Shown in pieces: positions 1-8,752 of a DNA stretch of 64,000 nucleotides. The notes under the pieces are model-generated. The model was not told the DNA's origin. It saw only the letters and a program-made list of their open reading frames with translations, and did no database searches. The stretch is from the NCBI RefSeq assembly GCF_029537485.1, contig NZ_JARPUS010000016.1:32751-96750 (forward strand), in the 5' to 3' direction. The translations under genes and the position numbers were made by a program. Every line of letters begins with the position of its first letter. Positions within the stretch are counted from its first letter, which is position 1. This DNA comes from Pseudomonas sp. GOM6 (GTDB taxonomy: Bacteria > Pseudomonadota > Gammaproteobacteria > Pseudomonadales > Pseudomonadaceae).

Positions 1-2
1 TC

Positions 3-2198
3 AGTCGCGATAAAGGTCAGCAGGCCAATGATCGCGGCCAAGGTTCCTCCCACAAGGGCGCGCCCAGCCCGACCAAGGACACCAAGGTCAACGTCATCGT
101 CCGCGAGCAGGCCGAGGCCAGCGAGGCGGCGCAACGGGCCAAGAGCTACGCCGCCGTGCACAAGGCGATTCTCAGCGGCCTGCTCAGCCAGATCGGCCAG
201 AAGACCGAGGATGGCGACTACCTCGGCGCTCGCCAGCGGCGTTTCTGGGTGCACCCATCGTCGGTATTGGGCCGCAAGAAACCGGCCTGGCTGATGACCG
301 CCGAGCTGGTGGAAACCACCAAGCTGTTCGCCCGCATGGTGGCCAAGATCGAGCCGGACTGGATCGAGCCGCTGGCCGGCCACCTGATCAAGAAGAACCA
401 CTTTGAACCGCACTGGGAGAAGAAGCGTGGCCAGGTGGTGGCCTACGAGCAAGTCACCCTCTACGGCTTGATCGTGGTCGGCCGCCGCCCGGTGCATTTC
501 GGCCCGGTCGACCCGGTAGCCGCGCGTGAGCTGTTTATCCGCGAGGGCCTGGTGCGCGGCGAGATCAACAGCCGCGCCAAGTGCCTGGCGGCCAACCGCG
601 AGCTGCTCGAGCGCCTCGACGAGCTGGAGGCCAAGGCGCGCCGCCGCGACATCCTGGCCGACGAGGAAACCCTCTACGCCTACTACGAGGCGCGCATCCC
701 GGCGGAGATCCACCAGGCCGCGACCTTCGAGCACTGGTACAAGGCCGAGAGCGCGAAGAATCCGCAGCTGCTGATCATGCGCGAGGAAGACGTGCTGGCA
801 CGGGACGCCAAGGAAGTCACTGCCGCGCAGTACCCGGACATCCTCCAGCTCGGCGAGCTGCAGCTGCCGCTGAGCTACCACTTCGAGCCCAATCACCCAC
901 GCGACGGCGTGACCCTGCGCGTGCCGGCGCCGCTGTTGCCGCAACTGCCGGCGGATCGGCTGGAATGGCTGGTGCCGGGCCTGATCGAGGCCAAGGCCAT
1001 CGCCCTGGTGCGCTGCCTGCCCAAGGCGATCCGCAAAAACTTCGTGCCGGTGCCGGACTTCGTCGGCGCGGCGCTGGCCAAGATCGCCTTCGGTCAGGGC
1101 TCGCTGCCTGAATCCCTCGGCCGCGAGCTGACCCGCATGACCGGCGCCCGCGTGCCCGAGGAAGCCTGGCGTGATGCGGCTGCGCAGCTGGAAAACCATC
1201 TGAAGATGAACCTGGAAGTGGTCGACGCCCGTGGCAAGTTTCTCGGCGAAGGTCGCGACCTGGCCGAGCTGACCGCGCGCTTTGCCGAGGCCAGCCAGGC
1301 CGCGTTGGCCATTCCGCAGCAGAAGCAGGAACAGAAGCCTGTCGAGGCCAAGGCCTTCGCCCAGGTCGCCGAGAAGACCCAGCAGAAGATCGCCGGCCTC
1401 TCCATGACCGTGTTCCCGGCGCTGGTGGAAGAGGGCGGGGTGGTCAAGGAAGGCCGTTTCCCGACCCAGGCCGAGGCCGACTTCCAGCACCGCCGCGCGC
1501 TGCAGAAACTGCTGCTGCAACAGCTGGCCGAGCCGGCCAAGTACCTGCGTGGCAAGCTGCCGGGCCTCACCGAGCTGGGCCTGCTATACCGCGAAATGGG
1601 CCGCCCCGAGGCGCTGGTCGAGGACATCCTGCTGGCCAGCCTCGATGCCTGCGTGCTTGAGGGCGAAGCCAGCCTGCCCCGCGATGGTGCCGCATTGGCA
1701 GCCCTGGCCGAGAAGAAGCGTGGCGACTGGACGGCGCATGCCGAACGCATCGCCAAGCTCACCCTGGAGATCCTCAAGCTCGCCCACGGTCTGCAGAAGC
1801 GCTTCAAGGGCAAGATCGACCTGGCCCAGGCCATGGCGCTCAATGACATCAAGCAGCAGTTGGCCAACCTGGTCTACCCCGGCTTCGTGCGCGAGACGCC
1901 GGGCGAGTGGCTGAAGGAAATCCCGCGTTACCTCAAGGCCATCGAACAGCGCTTTGACAAAATCGGCGGGCAGCTGCAGCGCGACCGCGTATGGACTGGC
2001 GAACTCAGTGCCGCCTGGGAGCAGTATCAGGCCAGAGCCGCCAAGCACGCTCAGGAGGGCAAGCGCGACGCCGAGCTGGTGCTGTACCGCTGGATGCTGG
2101 AGGAGTACCGCGTGTCGCTGTTCGCCCAGCAGCTGGGCACGAAAATGGCCGTGTCGGACAAGCGCCTGAGCAAGCAGTGGAGTCAGGTCGAGGCCTGA
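3..2198 (+). CDS. hrpA: ATP-dependent RNA helicase HrpA, C-terminal part (5' end outside window)
   Basis: The reading frame is open from the left edge of the window, so the N-terminal DEAH helicase core is missing and only about 731 of roughly 1300 residues are present. The remaining part matches the HrpA-specific C-terminal region (DUF3418 type). Landmarks are HKAILSGLLSQIG, RRDILADEETLYAYYEARIP, a VPGL block followed by RCLPKAIRKNFVPVPD, and the terminal VSLFAQQLGT with SDKRLSKQW. Before this block lies a polar, low-complexity linker rich in Gln, Ser, Lys and Glu (about 45 residues), which looks like a lineage-specific insertion. HrpA is a DEAH-box helicase involved in mRNA processing and rescue of stalled ribosomes. 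An ATG at 156 is only an internal Met. The identification is firm; the helicase motifs cannot be checked here. Confidence 0.93.
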   Translation, partial: SRDKGQQANDRGQGSSHKGAPSPTKDTKVNVIVREQAEASEAAQRAKSYAAVHKAILSGLLSQIGQKTEDGDYLGARQRRFWVHPSSVLGRKKPAWLMTAELVETTKLFARMVAKIEPDWIEPLAGHLIKKNHFEPHWEKKRGQVVAYEQVTLYGLIVVGRRPVHFGPVDPVAARELFIREGLVRGEINSRAKCLAANRELLERLDELEAKARRRDILADEETLYAYYEARIPAEIHQAATFEHWYKAESAKNPQLLIMREEDVLARDAKEVTAAQYPDILQLGELQLPLSYHFEPNHPRDGVTLRVPAPLLPQLPADRLEWLVPGLIEAKAIALVRCLPKAIRKNFVPVPDFVGAALAKIAFGQGSLPESLGRELTRMTGARVPEEAWRDAAAQLENHLKMNLEVVDARGKFLGEGRDLAELTARFAEASQAALAIPQQKQEQKPVEAKAFAQVAEKTQQKIAGLSMTVFPALVEEGGVVKEGRFPTQAEADFQHRRALQKLLLQQLAEPAKYLRGKLPGLTELGLLYREMGRPEALVEDILLASLDACVLEGEASLPRDGAALAALAEKKRGDWTAHAERIAKLTLEILKLAHGLQKRFKGKIDLAQAMALNDIKQQLANLVYPGFVRETPGEWLKEIPRYLKAIEQRFDKIGGQLQRDRVWTGELSAAWEQYQARAAKHAQEGKRDAELVLYRWMLEEYRVSLFAQQLGTKMAVSDKRLSKQWSQVEA

Positions 2199-2444
2199 GC
2201 CGTGCTCATCACGGGCGGTCGAGAAAGGATCGGTCGCTCACGCAGGTGACGTGCCCGCACTGCTCCAGGGCTGGGCTCGGTGCCGATGCGCGGTAATGAC
2301 TGCTGCCTGTTTGGCAACGGGATGGCCATGGAGCAGGCCGGCGCGAAAAATCTCGAGACCATCGGGCTGCCTCGGCCCGACCACTGGCTGCCGGCAGCGG
2401 GCATAATGCGCGGCCTGTTATCGCGCCGTTCGGAGTTGCCCGTC

Positions 2445-2972
2445 ATGTTCGAAATTCAGCCCATGAGTCCCGAGCTCTACCGCCAGCAGACTCGGCGCAG
2501 CACCCTGGTGATCGCCGTGCTATTTCTGGCACTGGCCATGCTCTGTTCCACCCTCAGCACCCAGTTACTGGGCACGCCCGGCGGCGACAACTTCAAGTGG
2601 AACCTGCTCGGTGTACTCGCCGGCCTGGCGCTGACCGTGGCCATCGTGCGTCAGCTCTTGTGGTCGCAGCCTTTCATGGCGGCCGCCGCTTATGGCTGGG
2701 GCCTCAAACGCAGCCTGATGCGCGTCACCAACGTCATGCACCATGTGAAAGCCGGCGTGGCGGCAGGCGACGACAGCGCCTACAAGCTGCTGCGCTTCTA
2801 CCACCTGGGCCTGCAGCAGATGTATCAGCTGGATGGCAACAGCAGCGAGCTGAGCCAGCTGGTGCGCGAGATCGATGCCCATCGCGAATTGATGGAGCAA
2901 CGCGGGCTGGACCTGCAACAGAAACGTCTCGACCCGGCCTGGATCGAGACGGTCAAGGGCCTCAAGGTCTGA
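2445..2972 (+). CDS. DUF3087 family membrane protein
   Basis: A 175-residue protein with two hydrophobic segments near residues 22-42 and 53-72, followed by a soluble helical domain rich in charged residues. The pattern resembles the DUF3087 family, whose function is unknown. The ATG at 2445 was chosen because a CGGAG ribosome-binding sequence lies about ten bases upstream. The same frame is open back to an ATG at 2280, but that extension (CCLFGNGMAMEQ...) does not look like protein. The gene stands alone about 250 bp after hrpA and 20 bp before the next gene, with which it could be co-transcribed. Family assignment is by overall resemblance only. Confidence 0.7.
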   Translation: MFEIQPMSPELYRQQTRRSTLVIAVLFLALAMLCSTLSTQLLGTPGGDNFKWNLLGVLAGLALTVAIVRQLLWSQPFMAAAAYGWGLKRSLMRVTNVMHHVKAGVAAGDDSAYKLLRFYHLGLQQMYQLDGNSSELSQLVREIDAHRELMEQRGLDLQQKRLDPAWIETVKGLKV

Positions 2973-2992
2973 ATTCGCCGAGTCGTCGAGCC

Positions 2993-3871
2993 ATGCACGC
3001 CTGCCTCATCGTCGACGGCCACCTGCAACCCGCTACCCAGTCCGCCCAGTACGTACCCTGGTGGAGCTTCAGCAAGACGGCGCTCGCCGCCACGGCCCTG
3101 AGCCTGGTGCGCGACGGTCTGCTCGGCCTTGACGATACGCTGCCCGCAGGCCCTTTCAGCCTGCGCCAGCTGCTGCGCCACGAGGCCGGACTGGCCGACT
3201 ATGGCGAGCTGGCCGAATACCACGCCGCCGTCGCCCGACCTGATCCGCCCTGGTCGGCCGAAGAAATGCTGCAGCGTCTCGACGCCACGCGTCTGCGCTA
3301 CCCGCCGGGCGATGGCTGGCGCTACTCCAATGTCGGTTATCTGTATGTGGCGCAGCTTATTGAACGGACTACTGGCCTGGTGCTTGAACAGGCACTGCGC
3401 CAACGCCTGTTTGCACCGCTGGGGTTGACCCAGGTGCGCCTGGCTGTTGCGCCCAGCGACCTGCTGAATGTGTGCATGGGCGAGGCGAGCGCCTACCACC
3501 CGGGCTGGGTCTACCATGGCCTGCTGGTCGGCCCGCTTAGCGAGGCCGCATGGCTGCTCGACCGCCTGCAAGCTGGTGAGCTGCTACCACCTGGCTTGCT
3601 GCAGACCATGCGCGAAGCCCGCGTGCTGGGTGGCCCGATCCCCGGGCGGCCGTGGACCGCGCCCGGTTATGCCCTGGGTCTGATGCAGGGGCCGGCGAAT
3701 AATGGCCTGCTGTTGAGTGGCCACACGGGTGGCGGGCCGGGGAGCGTGATTGCGGTTTACCACTGCGCCCAGGGTGAGCGCACAGCCACCGTAGCGGTGT
3801 TCGCCACGGATGCGGCGGAGGGTGCGGTCGAGTCGGCGGCTGTGCATCAGTTAACTGCCGCTCTGTGCTAG
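2993..3871 (+). CDS. Beta-lactamase-fold serine hydrolase (class C / penicillin-binding-like)
   Basis: A 292-residue protein with the active-site motifs of the class C beta-lactamase/DD-peptidase superfamily. Ser25-Phe-Ser-Lys28 is the SxxK nucleophile motif, Tyr111-Ser-Asn113 (in RYSNVGY) is the YxN motif, and HTGGGPGS near the C-terminus replaces the KTG box. No signal peptide is visible, so a cytoplasmic esterase-like hydrolase is more likely than a true beta-lactamase. It is shorter than typical AmpC enzymes (about 380 residues). The ATG at 2993 follows the previous stop by 20 bp. The natural substrate cannot be inferred from the sequence. Confidence 0.8.
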   Translation: MHACLIVDGHLQPATQSAQYVPWWSFSKTALAATALSLVRDGLLGLDDTLPAGPFSLRQLLRHEAGLADYGELAEYHAAVARPDPPWSAEEMLQRLDATRLRYPPGDGWRYSNVGYLYVAQLIERTTGLVLEQALRQRLFAPLGLTQVRLAVAPSDLLNVCMGEASAYHPGWVYHGLLVGPLSEAAWLLDRLQAGELLPPGLLQTMREARVLGGPIPGRPWTAPGYALGLMQGPANNGLLLSGHTGGGPGSVIAVYHCAQGERTATVAVFATDAAEGAVESAAVHQLTAALC

Positions 3872-3959
3872 ACCAGGATTGCCATCCAGGGCCACGTCAG
3901 GCGCAGCAGGCCAACCTGCTCAATTATCGTGCGTCGAGTCAGCCCTACTCGCATGCCGA

Positions 3960-4193
3960 TCAGCGTCGCGGCGATGCTGGCGCGCGCCCCGCGATGTCCT
4001 TGATGTACAGCGCCCCGACCTTCTCCCGTGCCCAGGGCGTTTTGCGCAGGAACTTGAGGCTGGATTCGACACTGGGCTCATGCTGAAAGCAGCGGATGGT
4101 GATGAGCTGGCCGAGGCGCTCCCAGCCGTACTTGTCGACCAGCGCCTGGAGGATGGCTTTCAGGGGCAGGCCATGGAGGGGGTCGTTGCTCAT
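3960..4193 (-). CDS. VF530 family DNA-binding protein
   Basis: A 77-residue protein matching the VF530 (DUF2132) family. It has the starting motif NDPLHG, then ILQALVDKYGWERLG, and the diagnostic SSLKFLRKTPWAREKV with LYI. The family is a small helical domain described as DNA-binding. The ATG at 4193 gives the usual family start (MSNDPLHG); an in-frame extension to 4319 would add 42 unrelated residues. The C-terminal tail (DIAGRAPASPRR) is variable. The gene is convergent with the serine hydrolase upstream on the map. Confidence 0.88.
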   Translation of the reverse strand: MSNDPLHGLPLKAILQALVDKYGWERLGQLITIRCFQHEPSVESSLKFLRKTPWAREKVGALYIKDIAGRAPASPRR

Positions 4194-4302
4194 CGATTGT
4201 TGCTCGGGGCTATGGGATTGGGCGGCACTGTAACGCGGGAGCTGCAAAGGGGGGAGGGTCTTGCGCACTGGCCTGTTCTCGATCTCCGACTCCCTGGCTG
4301 CC

Positions 4303-4348
4303 GTGTAAATGACACACAACCGCCCAGGGCTGTCACTGTCATTTACAC
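4303..4348. repeat. Perfect 12-bp inverted repeat (GTGTAAATGACA) with 22-bp spacer
   Basis: GTGTAAATGACA at 4303-4314 and its exact reverse complement TGTCATTTACAC at 4337-4348 flank 22 bp. A second perfect palindrome, AGCCTG-TT-CAGGCT, follows at 4355-4368. The pair lies between the 3' end of the membrane-protein gene and the upstream region of the VF530 gene. The arm resembles terminal repeats of some IS256-family elements as I remember them, but no transposase lies between the arms. It could equally be an operator dyad. Confidence 0.6.
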
Positions 4349-4372
4349 GCTCAGAGCCTGTTCAGGCTGCTG

Positions 4373-4885
4373 TTAGCTGGAGGCTGGAGGAAGCGGCCCC
4401 AGGAACATGGTTTTCAGACGATCGCGCCCTAATACCCGGGTCAATTCCGAGATGACGCAATACATGAAGATCAAGGTAATGAGCAGAATCTGAACTGCCC
4501 AGAATTGAGGCCAGTTCATAGACTCCCAGAGCATGGAGTTAGCCTCTGCGAGGCTTGTCGCTTCTTTTCCGAACTCGTACAGCCGCTCCAGATAATGGAT
4601 CGCGAGCGCGACCAACGCATACATCAGAGTCTTCCAGGAGACATTCCAGATCAGCGGTTTCTCGGGAAAACGATTGATAAAGGGCAGCATGTCCGCGATC
4701 AAGACTGCCTTGCCCAGTACCAGCGATGCGATCAGAACTGAGGCAGAAACTGGAAGCGGAACGCCTGTGCTTTTGATCATCAGCCCACGAATGAGGGCCA
4801 CGATGTGCAGAATGATGAAAAAGAACAGCGTAGGCGGAAGCGCCTTTAGCGCTTCATGTTTTAGTTTGATCAACAGCGTTTTCAT
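4373..4885 (-). CDS. Unrecognised four-helix membrane protein
   Basis: A 170-residue protein with about four hydrophobic segments (roughly residues 17-36, 46-66, 84-101 and 127-150) and a short amphipathic, Lys-rich N-terminus. I do not recognise the family. Base composition is visibly less GC-rich than the neighbours (many AAA, TTT and ATC codons), which suggests acquisition or relaxed constraint. The start ATG at 4885 is preceded on the reverse strand by GGAGGGC, a good ribosome-binding site. Nothing nearby indicates a role. Confidence 0.75.
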   Translation of the reverse strand: MKTLLIKLKHEALKALPPTLFFFIILHIVALIRGLMIKSTGVPLPVSASVLIASLVLGKAVLIADMLPFINRFPEKPLIWNVSWKTLMYALVALAIHYLERLYEFGKEATSLAEANSMLWESMNWPQFWAVQILLITLIFMYCVISELTRVLGRDRLKTMFLGPLPPASS

Positions 4886-5400
4886 ATTGCCCTCCGGTAG
4901 GCGTTACAAGCTTGGCGTTTATTAATTGACTGAGCTTAGTGCAGTATTTGAATTCGCCCCTTGTACGTACATGCCGGCATCTTTTACGGCGTGACGCTTC
5001 GTTCTCGGGTGTCCGGCGTTGTGATCAGCCTGGAGGTGTCACATGCCACCCCGTCTTCTAGCAAAGCGCTGCCAGCCATCTTCGAGTACTCCCAGGAGCC
5101 GCCAGCGAAGGGCGACCCAGCGCGCCAGACCGACTGATCAGGCAGCGCTGTGTCGTCTCGGTGGTATGTGTCCGGGTTGGGGGAGCGCGATGAAATCGAT
5201 GCGTTCAAGGCGCGTGAAGGGGCGCGCCGCAGATCTATGTCGGGGGCGCCACAGGCGGCGGCGCTTTTGAGGGTGTTGACCTGACGTGCGCTGGCGTGCG
5301 GCCATGTGCCGGCTGGCAAGCCTCAGTGGCTTGCTGTGCCGCGCTTTTCCAGTAAGTGCCTGGCCTGCCTTGGCACGCAGTGCCGCAGGCCTAGTCAGGG
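4886..5400. other. Intergenic stretch with a possible gene relic
   Basis: About 515 bp without a convincing gene. One forward frame from 4952 to 5284 is open except for a single TGA at 5135 and reads protein-like on both sides of it (for example RWYVSGLGERDEIDAFKAR after the stop). The reverse strand is also open from 5319 to 4984. GC at third codon positions in the forward frame is only about 73 percent, lower than in surrounding genes, so this is at best a decayed gene. The left end is AT-rich and holds the promoter of the membrane-protein gene. Confidence 0.4.
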
Positions 5401-6843
5401 TCAGTCATGGGCGCCGGCGCGCTTGAGCAGCTGCTTGCAGCGTTCCGACAGATGCACCACGCGCAGGTGCTTGCCGGCGCGTTCGTAGCGTTCGCGCAGG
5501 GTCTTCAGCGCGGCGATGGCCGAGTAGTCGACAAAGCTCAGGTGGCGGCAATCCAGGGTCACCTGCTGCGGGTCACCCGCCACGTCGAACAGGTTGAGGA
5601 AGGGTGTGGTGCTGGCGAAGAACAGTGTGCCGTGGGCGCGGTACAGCTTGCTGCCGTCAGCCTGCTCGTCGCTGTCGGCGTACAGCTCGCGGGCATGGTG
5701 CCAGGCGAAGTTGAGCGCGGCGATGACGATGCCGCAGAGCACGGCGGTGGCCAGGTCGGTGAATACGGTGATCACCGTTACCGCGCCGATCACCAGTACG
5801 TCGCTGGTCGGCACCTTGCCCAGTACGCGCAGCGAGCCCCAGGCGAAGGTCTGCTGCGAGACCACGAACATCACCCCGACCAGCGCGGCCAGCGGGATCA
5901 GCTCGATCAGCGGCGAGAGGAACAGCACGAACAGCAGGATCATCACGCCGCTGACCACGCCGGACAGGCGGCCACGGCCACCGGAGCTGAGGTTGATCAC
6001 GGTCTGCCCGATCATCGCGCAGCCGCCCATGCCGCCGAATGCTCCGGAGACCATGTTGGCCGCGCCCAGGGCCACGCACTCGCGGTTGGTGTGGCCGCGG
6101 CTCTGGGTGATCTCGTCGGTGAGGTTCAGCGTCAGCAGGGTTTCCAGCAGACCGACCAAGGCCATGAGGGTGGCGTAGGGCGCGATGATGCGCAGGGTTT
6201 CCAGGTTCCAGGGGATGTCCGGCAAGGCGAACTGCGGCAGGCCGCCGGCGATATGCGCCATGTCGCCAAGGGTGCGGGTCGGCAGGTCGAGCAGGTAGAC
6301 CAGCAGGCCGACACCGAGGATCGCCACCAGTGCTGCCGGCACCGCGCGGGTCAGTCTCGGCAACAGGTAAACCACCGCCATGGTCAGCGCCACCAGGCCG
6401 AGCATCCAGTACAGCGGCGCGCCGCTGAGCCAGCCTTCTTCGCTGTGGAAGTGCTCCAGCTGGGACAGGGCAATGACGATGGCCAGGCCGTTGACGAAGC
6501 CGAGCATCACCGGGTGCGGCACCATGCGCACCAGCTTGCCCAGACGCAGCACGCCGAACAGGATCATCAGCAGGCCACCGAGCAGCACCGTGGCTAGCAG
6601 GTATTGCGCGCCGTGCTGCACCACCAGGGCGACGATCACCACCGCCATCGAACCGGCCGCGCCGGAGATCATGCCTGGCCGGCCACCGAACAGCGCGGTG
6701 ATGGTGCAGATGATGAACGCGCCGTACAGGCCCATCAGCGGGTTGAGCTGGGCGACCAGGGCGAAGGCTATGCACTCGGGCACCAGGGCGAAGGACGAGG
6801 TGAGGCCGGCGAGGACGTCGGCGCGCAGACGGGCGATTTTCAT
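5401..6843 (-). CDS. SulP family anion transporter with C-terminal STAS domain
   Basis: A 480-residue inner-membrane protein. Residues 1 to about 375 are strongly hydrophobic with SulP features: ADVLAGLTSSFALVPECIAFA near the N-terminus, GRPGMISGAAGSMA, and GGMGGCAMIGQTVIN with SSGGRGRLSG. The last 90 residues form a STAS domain (TLDCRHLSFVDYSAIAALKTL). SulP proteins move sulfate, bicarbonate or other anions, coupled to Na+ or H+ in bacteria; the substrate here cannot be read from sequence. The ATG at 6843 (MKIARLRADV) was chosen over a longer frame to 6891. It stands alone with no partner genes. Confidence 0.9.
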   Translation of the reverse strand: MKIARLRADVLAGLTSSFALVPECIAFALVAQLNPLMGLYGAFIICTITALFGGRPGMISGAAGSMAVVIVALVVQHGAQYLLATVLLGGLLMILFGVLRLGKLVRMVPHPVMLGFVNGLAIVIALSQLEHFHSEEGWLSGAPLYWMLGLVALTMAVVYLLPRLTRAVPAALVAILGVGLLVYLLDLPTRTLGDMAHIAGGLPQFALPDIPWNLETLRIIAPYATLMALVGLLETLLTLNLTDEITQSRGHTNRECVALGAANMVSGAFGGMGGCAMIGQTVINLSSGGRGRLSGVVSGVMILLFVLFLSPLIELIPLAALVGVMFVVSQQTFAWGSLRVLGKVPTSDVLVIGAVTVITVFTDLATAVLCGIVIAALNFAWHHARELYADSDEQADGSKLYRAHGTLFFASTTPFLNLFDVAGDPQQVTLDCRHLSFVDYSAIAALKTLRERYERAGKHLRVVHLSERCKQLLKRAGAHD

Positions 6844-7028
6844 GGGCTTCCAGGAGCGATGACAGCCGGTTTGCCCGGCCGTGGTCAACAAGCGAGGGGC
6901 GCTATGGTACGCAACCCTGCCCGGTGAGCCAACCGCCAGGGTATGCGCGCCGCTGGGGCTAGCGGTGTTCTAACCAGCCTATTAGCCCCACGGTTTACCC
7001 CAGCAGGCGGTCTGGGCAGCGGTTTTTT

Positions 7029-7192
7029 GTGGGAGTGGCTTTCGCCACGATTGGGGCCTGGCAGAAAAAGCATCGCGGCTGAAGCGGAATGCCGCCCAGC
7101 CGCTCCCACAAAAGCTTGTCTGCGCACTGTAGGAGGGGCCTTGGCCGCGACGCTCTTGCACTGCCCTGGTCGCGGCCAAGGCCTCTTCCACA
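7029..7192. repeat. Two REP-type palindrome pairs
   Basis: A short unit at 7029-7051 (GTGGGAGTGGCTTTCGCCACGAT) faces an expanded unit at 7072-7109, in which a nested hairpin (GCGGAATGCCGCCC) sits inside the loop. A second facing pair follows at 7128-7151 and 7169-7192, built on GGCCTTGGCCGCGAC and its complement. Such REP/REPIN elements are common between Pseudomonas genes. They lie between the start of the SulP gene and the 3' end of the next gene. Confidence 0.85.
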
Positions 7193-7215
7193 GCCGCATG
7201 CGGTGAAGTTCGGGG

Positions 7216-7782
7216 TCAGTTCAACCGGTAACGCGCCAGTTCCTGTGGCGTAAGCACCTTCATGCGCTGCGGCTCGATGGCCTGCATGTCGCTGGCCAGG
7301 CTGGGTGAGACGCCCATGCTGCTCAGGTAGTCTGCCGCGTTGTAGGGCATGCCGGCACGGCTGGCTTGGGCCGACTCGCCAGCGGGAAAGTGTGGGCGGT
7401 GGATGGCGACGTGCCCCTTCACCATTCTTTTGCGCCCGGCGGCCAGCAGGTATACGCAGCTGCCCTGGCACACGCCGGTGGAGGGTACCAGCGTTTCAAA
7501 GCCGGTCTCGCGCAGCAGGCGACCTATGCGCATGGCCTCGGCGGTGCTGCCGCCGATGCTGTCGAGCAGGGCGATCCGCCGAGCGAACTTGCCGGGGTGG
7601 GCACGCAGGCCCTTGAGCAGAGCGTCGTAGTCGCCGGGGGCGATATCCTCGGAAATCTTGGCGACCAGCACGTGGCCGAGGGGTTTCTGTTCACCGGACT
7701 CGACCTCGACCTTGGCCAGGGCGCTGGTGCTGATGAGCGCAGCGAGGCAAAAGGGGGCGGCGCGCAGGAAGGAACGGCTCAT
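7216..7782 (-). CDS. Periplasmic ClpP/crotonase-like protein (COG3904 type)
   Basis: A 188-residue protein with a signal peptide (cleavage probably after TSALA, near residue 22). The mature part resembles the COG3904 group of secreted ClpP-like proteins: LDSIGGSTAEAMRIGRLLRETG, then a Cys-x-Gly-Ser-Cys turn (VCQGSCVYLLAAG) and AIHRP. In this group the Ser between the two Cys residues corresponds to the nucleophile position of ClpP-like proteases, but activity is unproven. The ATG at 7782 starts the signal peptide; the frame extends to 7860 without a signal-like sequence. No functional partner is adjacent. Confidence 0.7.
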   Translation of the reverse strand: MSRSFLRAAPFCLAALISTSALAKVEVESGEQKPLGHVLVAKISEDIAPGDYDALLKGLRAHPGKFARRIALLDSIGGSTAEAMRIGRLLRETGFETLVPSTGVCQGSCVYLLAAGRKRMVKGHVAIHRPHFPAGESAQASRAGMPYNAADYLSSMGVSPSLASDMQAIEPQRMKVLTPQELARYRLN

Positions 7783-7876
7783 GGGGACTACGGGTTCTGG
7801 CTGATACGACGGCGCAGAAGATACCCGGAGCGCGCGCCGTGTGCACCTGCTCTGGTGCACCGGCGCGATGGCTGGC

Positions 7877-8581
7877 TCAGTTGCGGCTGGGAATGCTCAG
7901 GCCACGCTGTACGGCGGGGCGGGCGAGGAAGGCGTCGAGCACGCGGCGCACGTTGGCGAAGCGCTCGAACTGCACCAAATCGCCTGCTTCGTAGAAGCCG
8001 ATCAGGTTGCGAATCCAGGGGAAGGTGGCGATGTCGGCGATGCTGTAGTCGTCGCCCATGATCCACTGGCGACCTTGCAGGTGCGTGTCCAGCACGCCGA
8101 GCAAACGTGCGGATTCGGCGACGTAGCGGTCACGCGGGCGCTTGTCCTCGTAGTCGCGGCCGGCGAATTTGTGGAAGAAACCGAGCTGGCCGAACATCGG
8201 GCCGATGCCGCCCATCTGCCACATCAGCCACTGGATGGCCTGGTAGCGCTGGGCCGGATCGTGCGGCAACAACTGGCCGGTTTTCTCGGCCAGGTAGATG
8301 AGGATGGCGCCGGACTCGAACAGGGCCAGCGGTTCGCCGTTCGGGCCATTGGGGTCGAGGATGGCCGGGATCTTGTTGTTCGGGTTGAGGGAGAGAAACT
8401 CGGGGCTGAGCTGGTCGTTGGTTTCAAAACTGACCAGATGCGGCTCGTAGGCCAGGCCGAGCTCCTCCAGCATGATCGACACCTTGACGCCGTTGGGCGT
8501 GGGCAGCGAATACAGCTGCAGGCGCTCGGGATGCTGGGCGGGCCATTTGCGGGTGATGGCGAAGGCGGACAGGTCGGTCAT
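7877..8581 (-). CDS. Glutathione S-transferase (YghU/GstB-like)
   Basis: A 234-residue GST. The N-terminal thioredoxin-like domain holds LYSLPTPNGVKVSIMLEELGL, a cis-Pro segment NNKIPAILDP and the glutathione-binding LFESGAILIYLAEKTG. The helical domain contains QWLMWQMGGIGPMFGQLGFF and DDYSIADIATFPWIRN. The TPNGVKV and MWQMGG signatures are those of the YghU/YfcG (nu-class) glutathione transferases with disulfide-bond reductase activity. The ATG at 8581 gives MTDLSAFAITRKW. It is divergent from the HIT gene, with which it shares a 170-bp promoter region. Confidence 0.9.
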   Translation of the reverse strand: MTDLSAFAITRKWPAQHPERLQLYSLPTPNGVKVSIMLEELGLAYEPHLVSFETNDQLSPEFLSLNPNNKIPAILDPNGPNGEPLALFESGAILIYLAEKTGQLLPHDPAQRYQAIQWLMWQMGGIGPMFGQLGFFHKFAGRDYEDKRPRDRYVAESARLLGVLDTHLQGRQWIMGDDYSIADIATFPWIRNLIGFYEAGDLVQFERFANVRRVLDAFLARPAVQRGLSIPSRN

Positions 8582-8752
8582 GGGATTCCCTGGTGACGTT
8601 GGGTGTGCGGCGATCAGAACATTTCGCGCACACAGGGTGAAATTGAACGTCATGCTAATGTCCATCGACAGGGCTGATTCACGCCTGGTTCCCTGCGCGC
8701 AGCCGAGCCGGTATGGTGCGAGCTTTCTCAACCGGGTCACGGAGCTTTCACC

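Noticed and set aside
4303..4348. Complete IS256-type insertion sequence
   Set aside because: Only 22 bp lie between the arms and there is no transposase gene.
4984..5319. 111-residue reverse ORF in the gap before the SulP gene
   Set aside because: No domain, no ribosome-binding site and weak composition; kept only as part of the gap description.
5407..6597. 396-residue frame antisense to the SulP gene
   Set aside because: Rich in His, Gln and Asp repeats reflecting the complement of membrane-protein codons; no domain.
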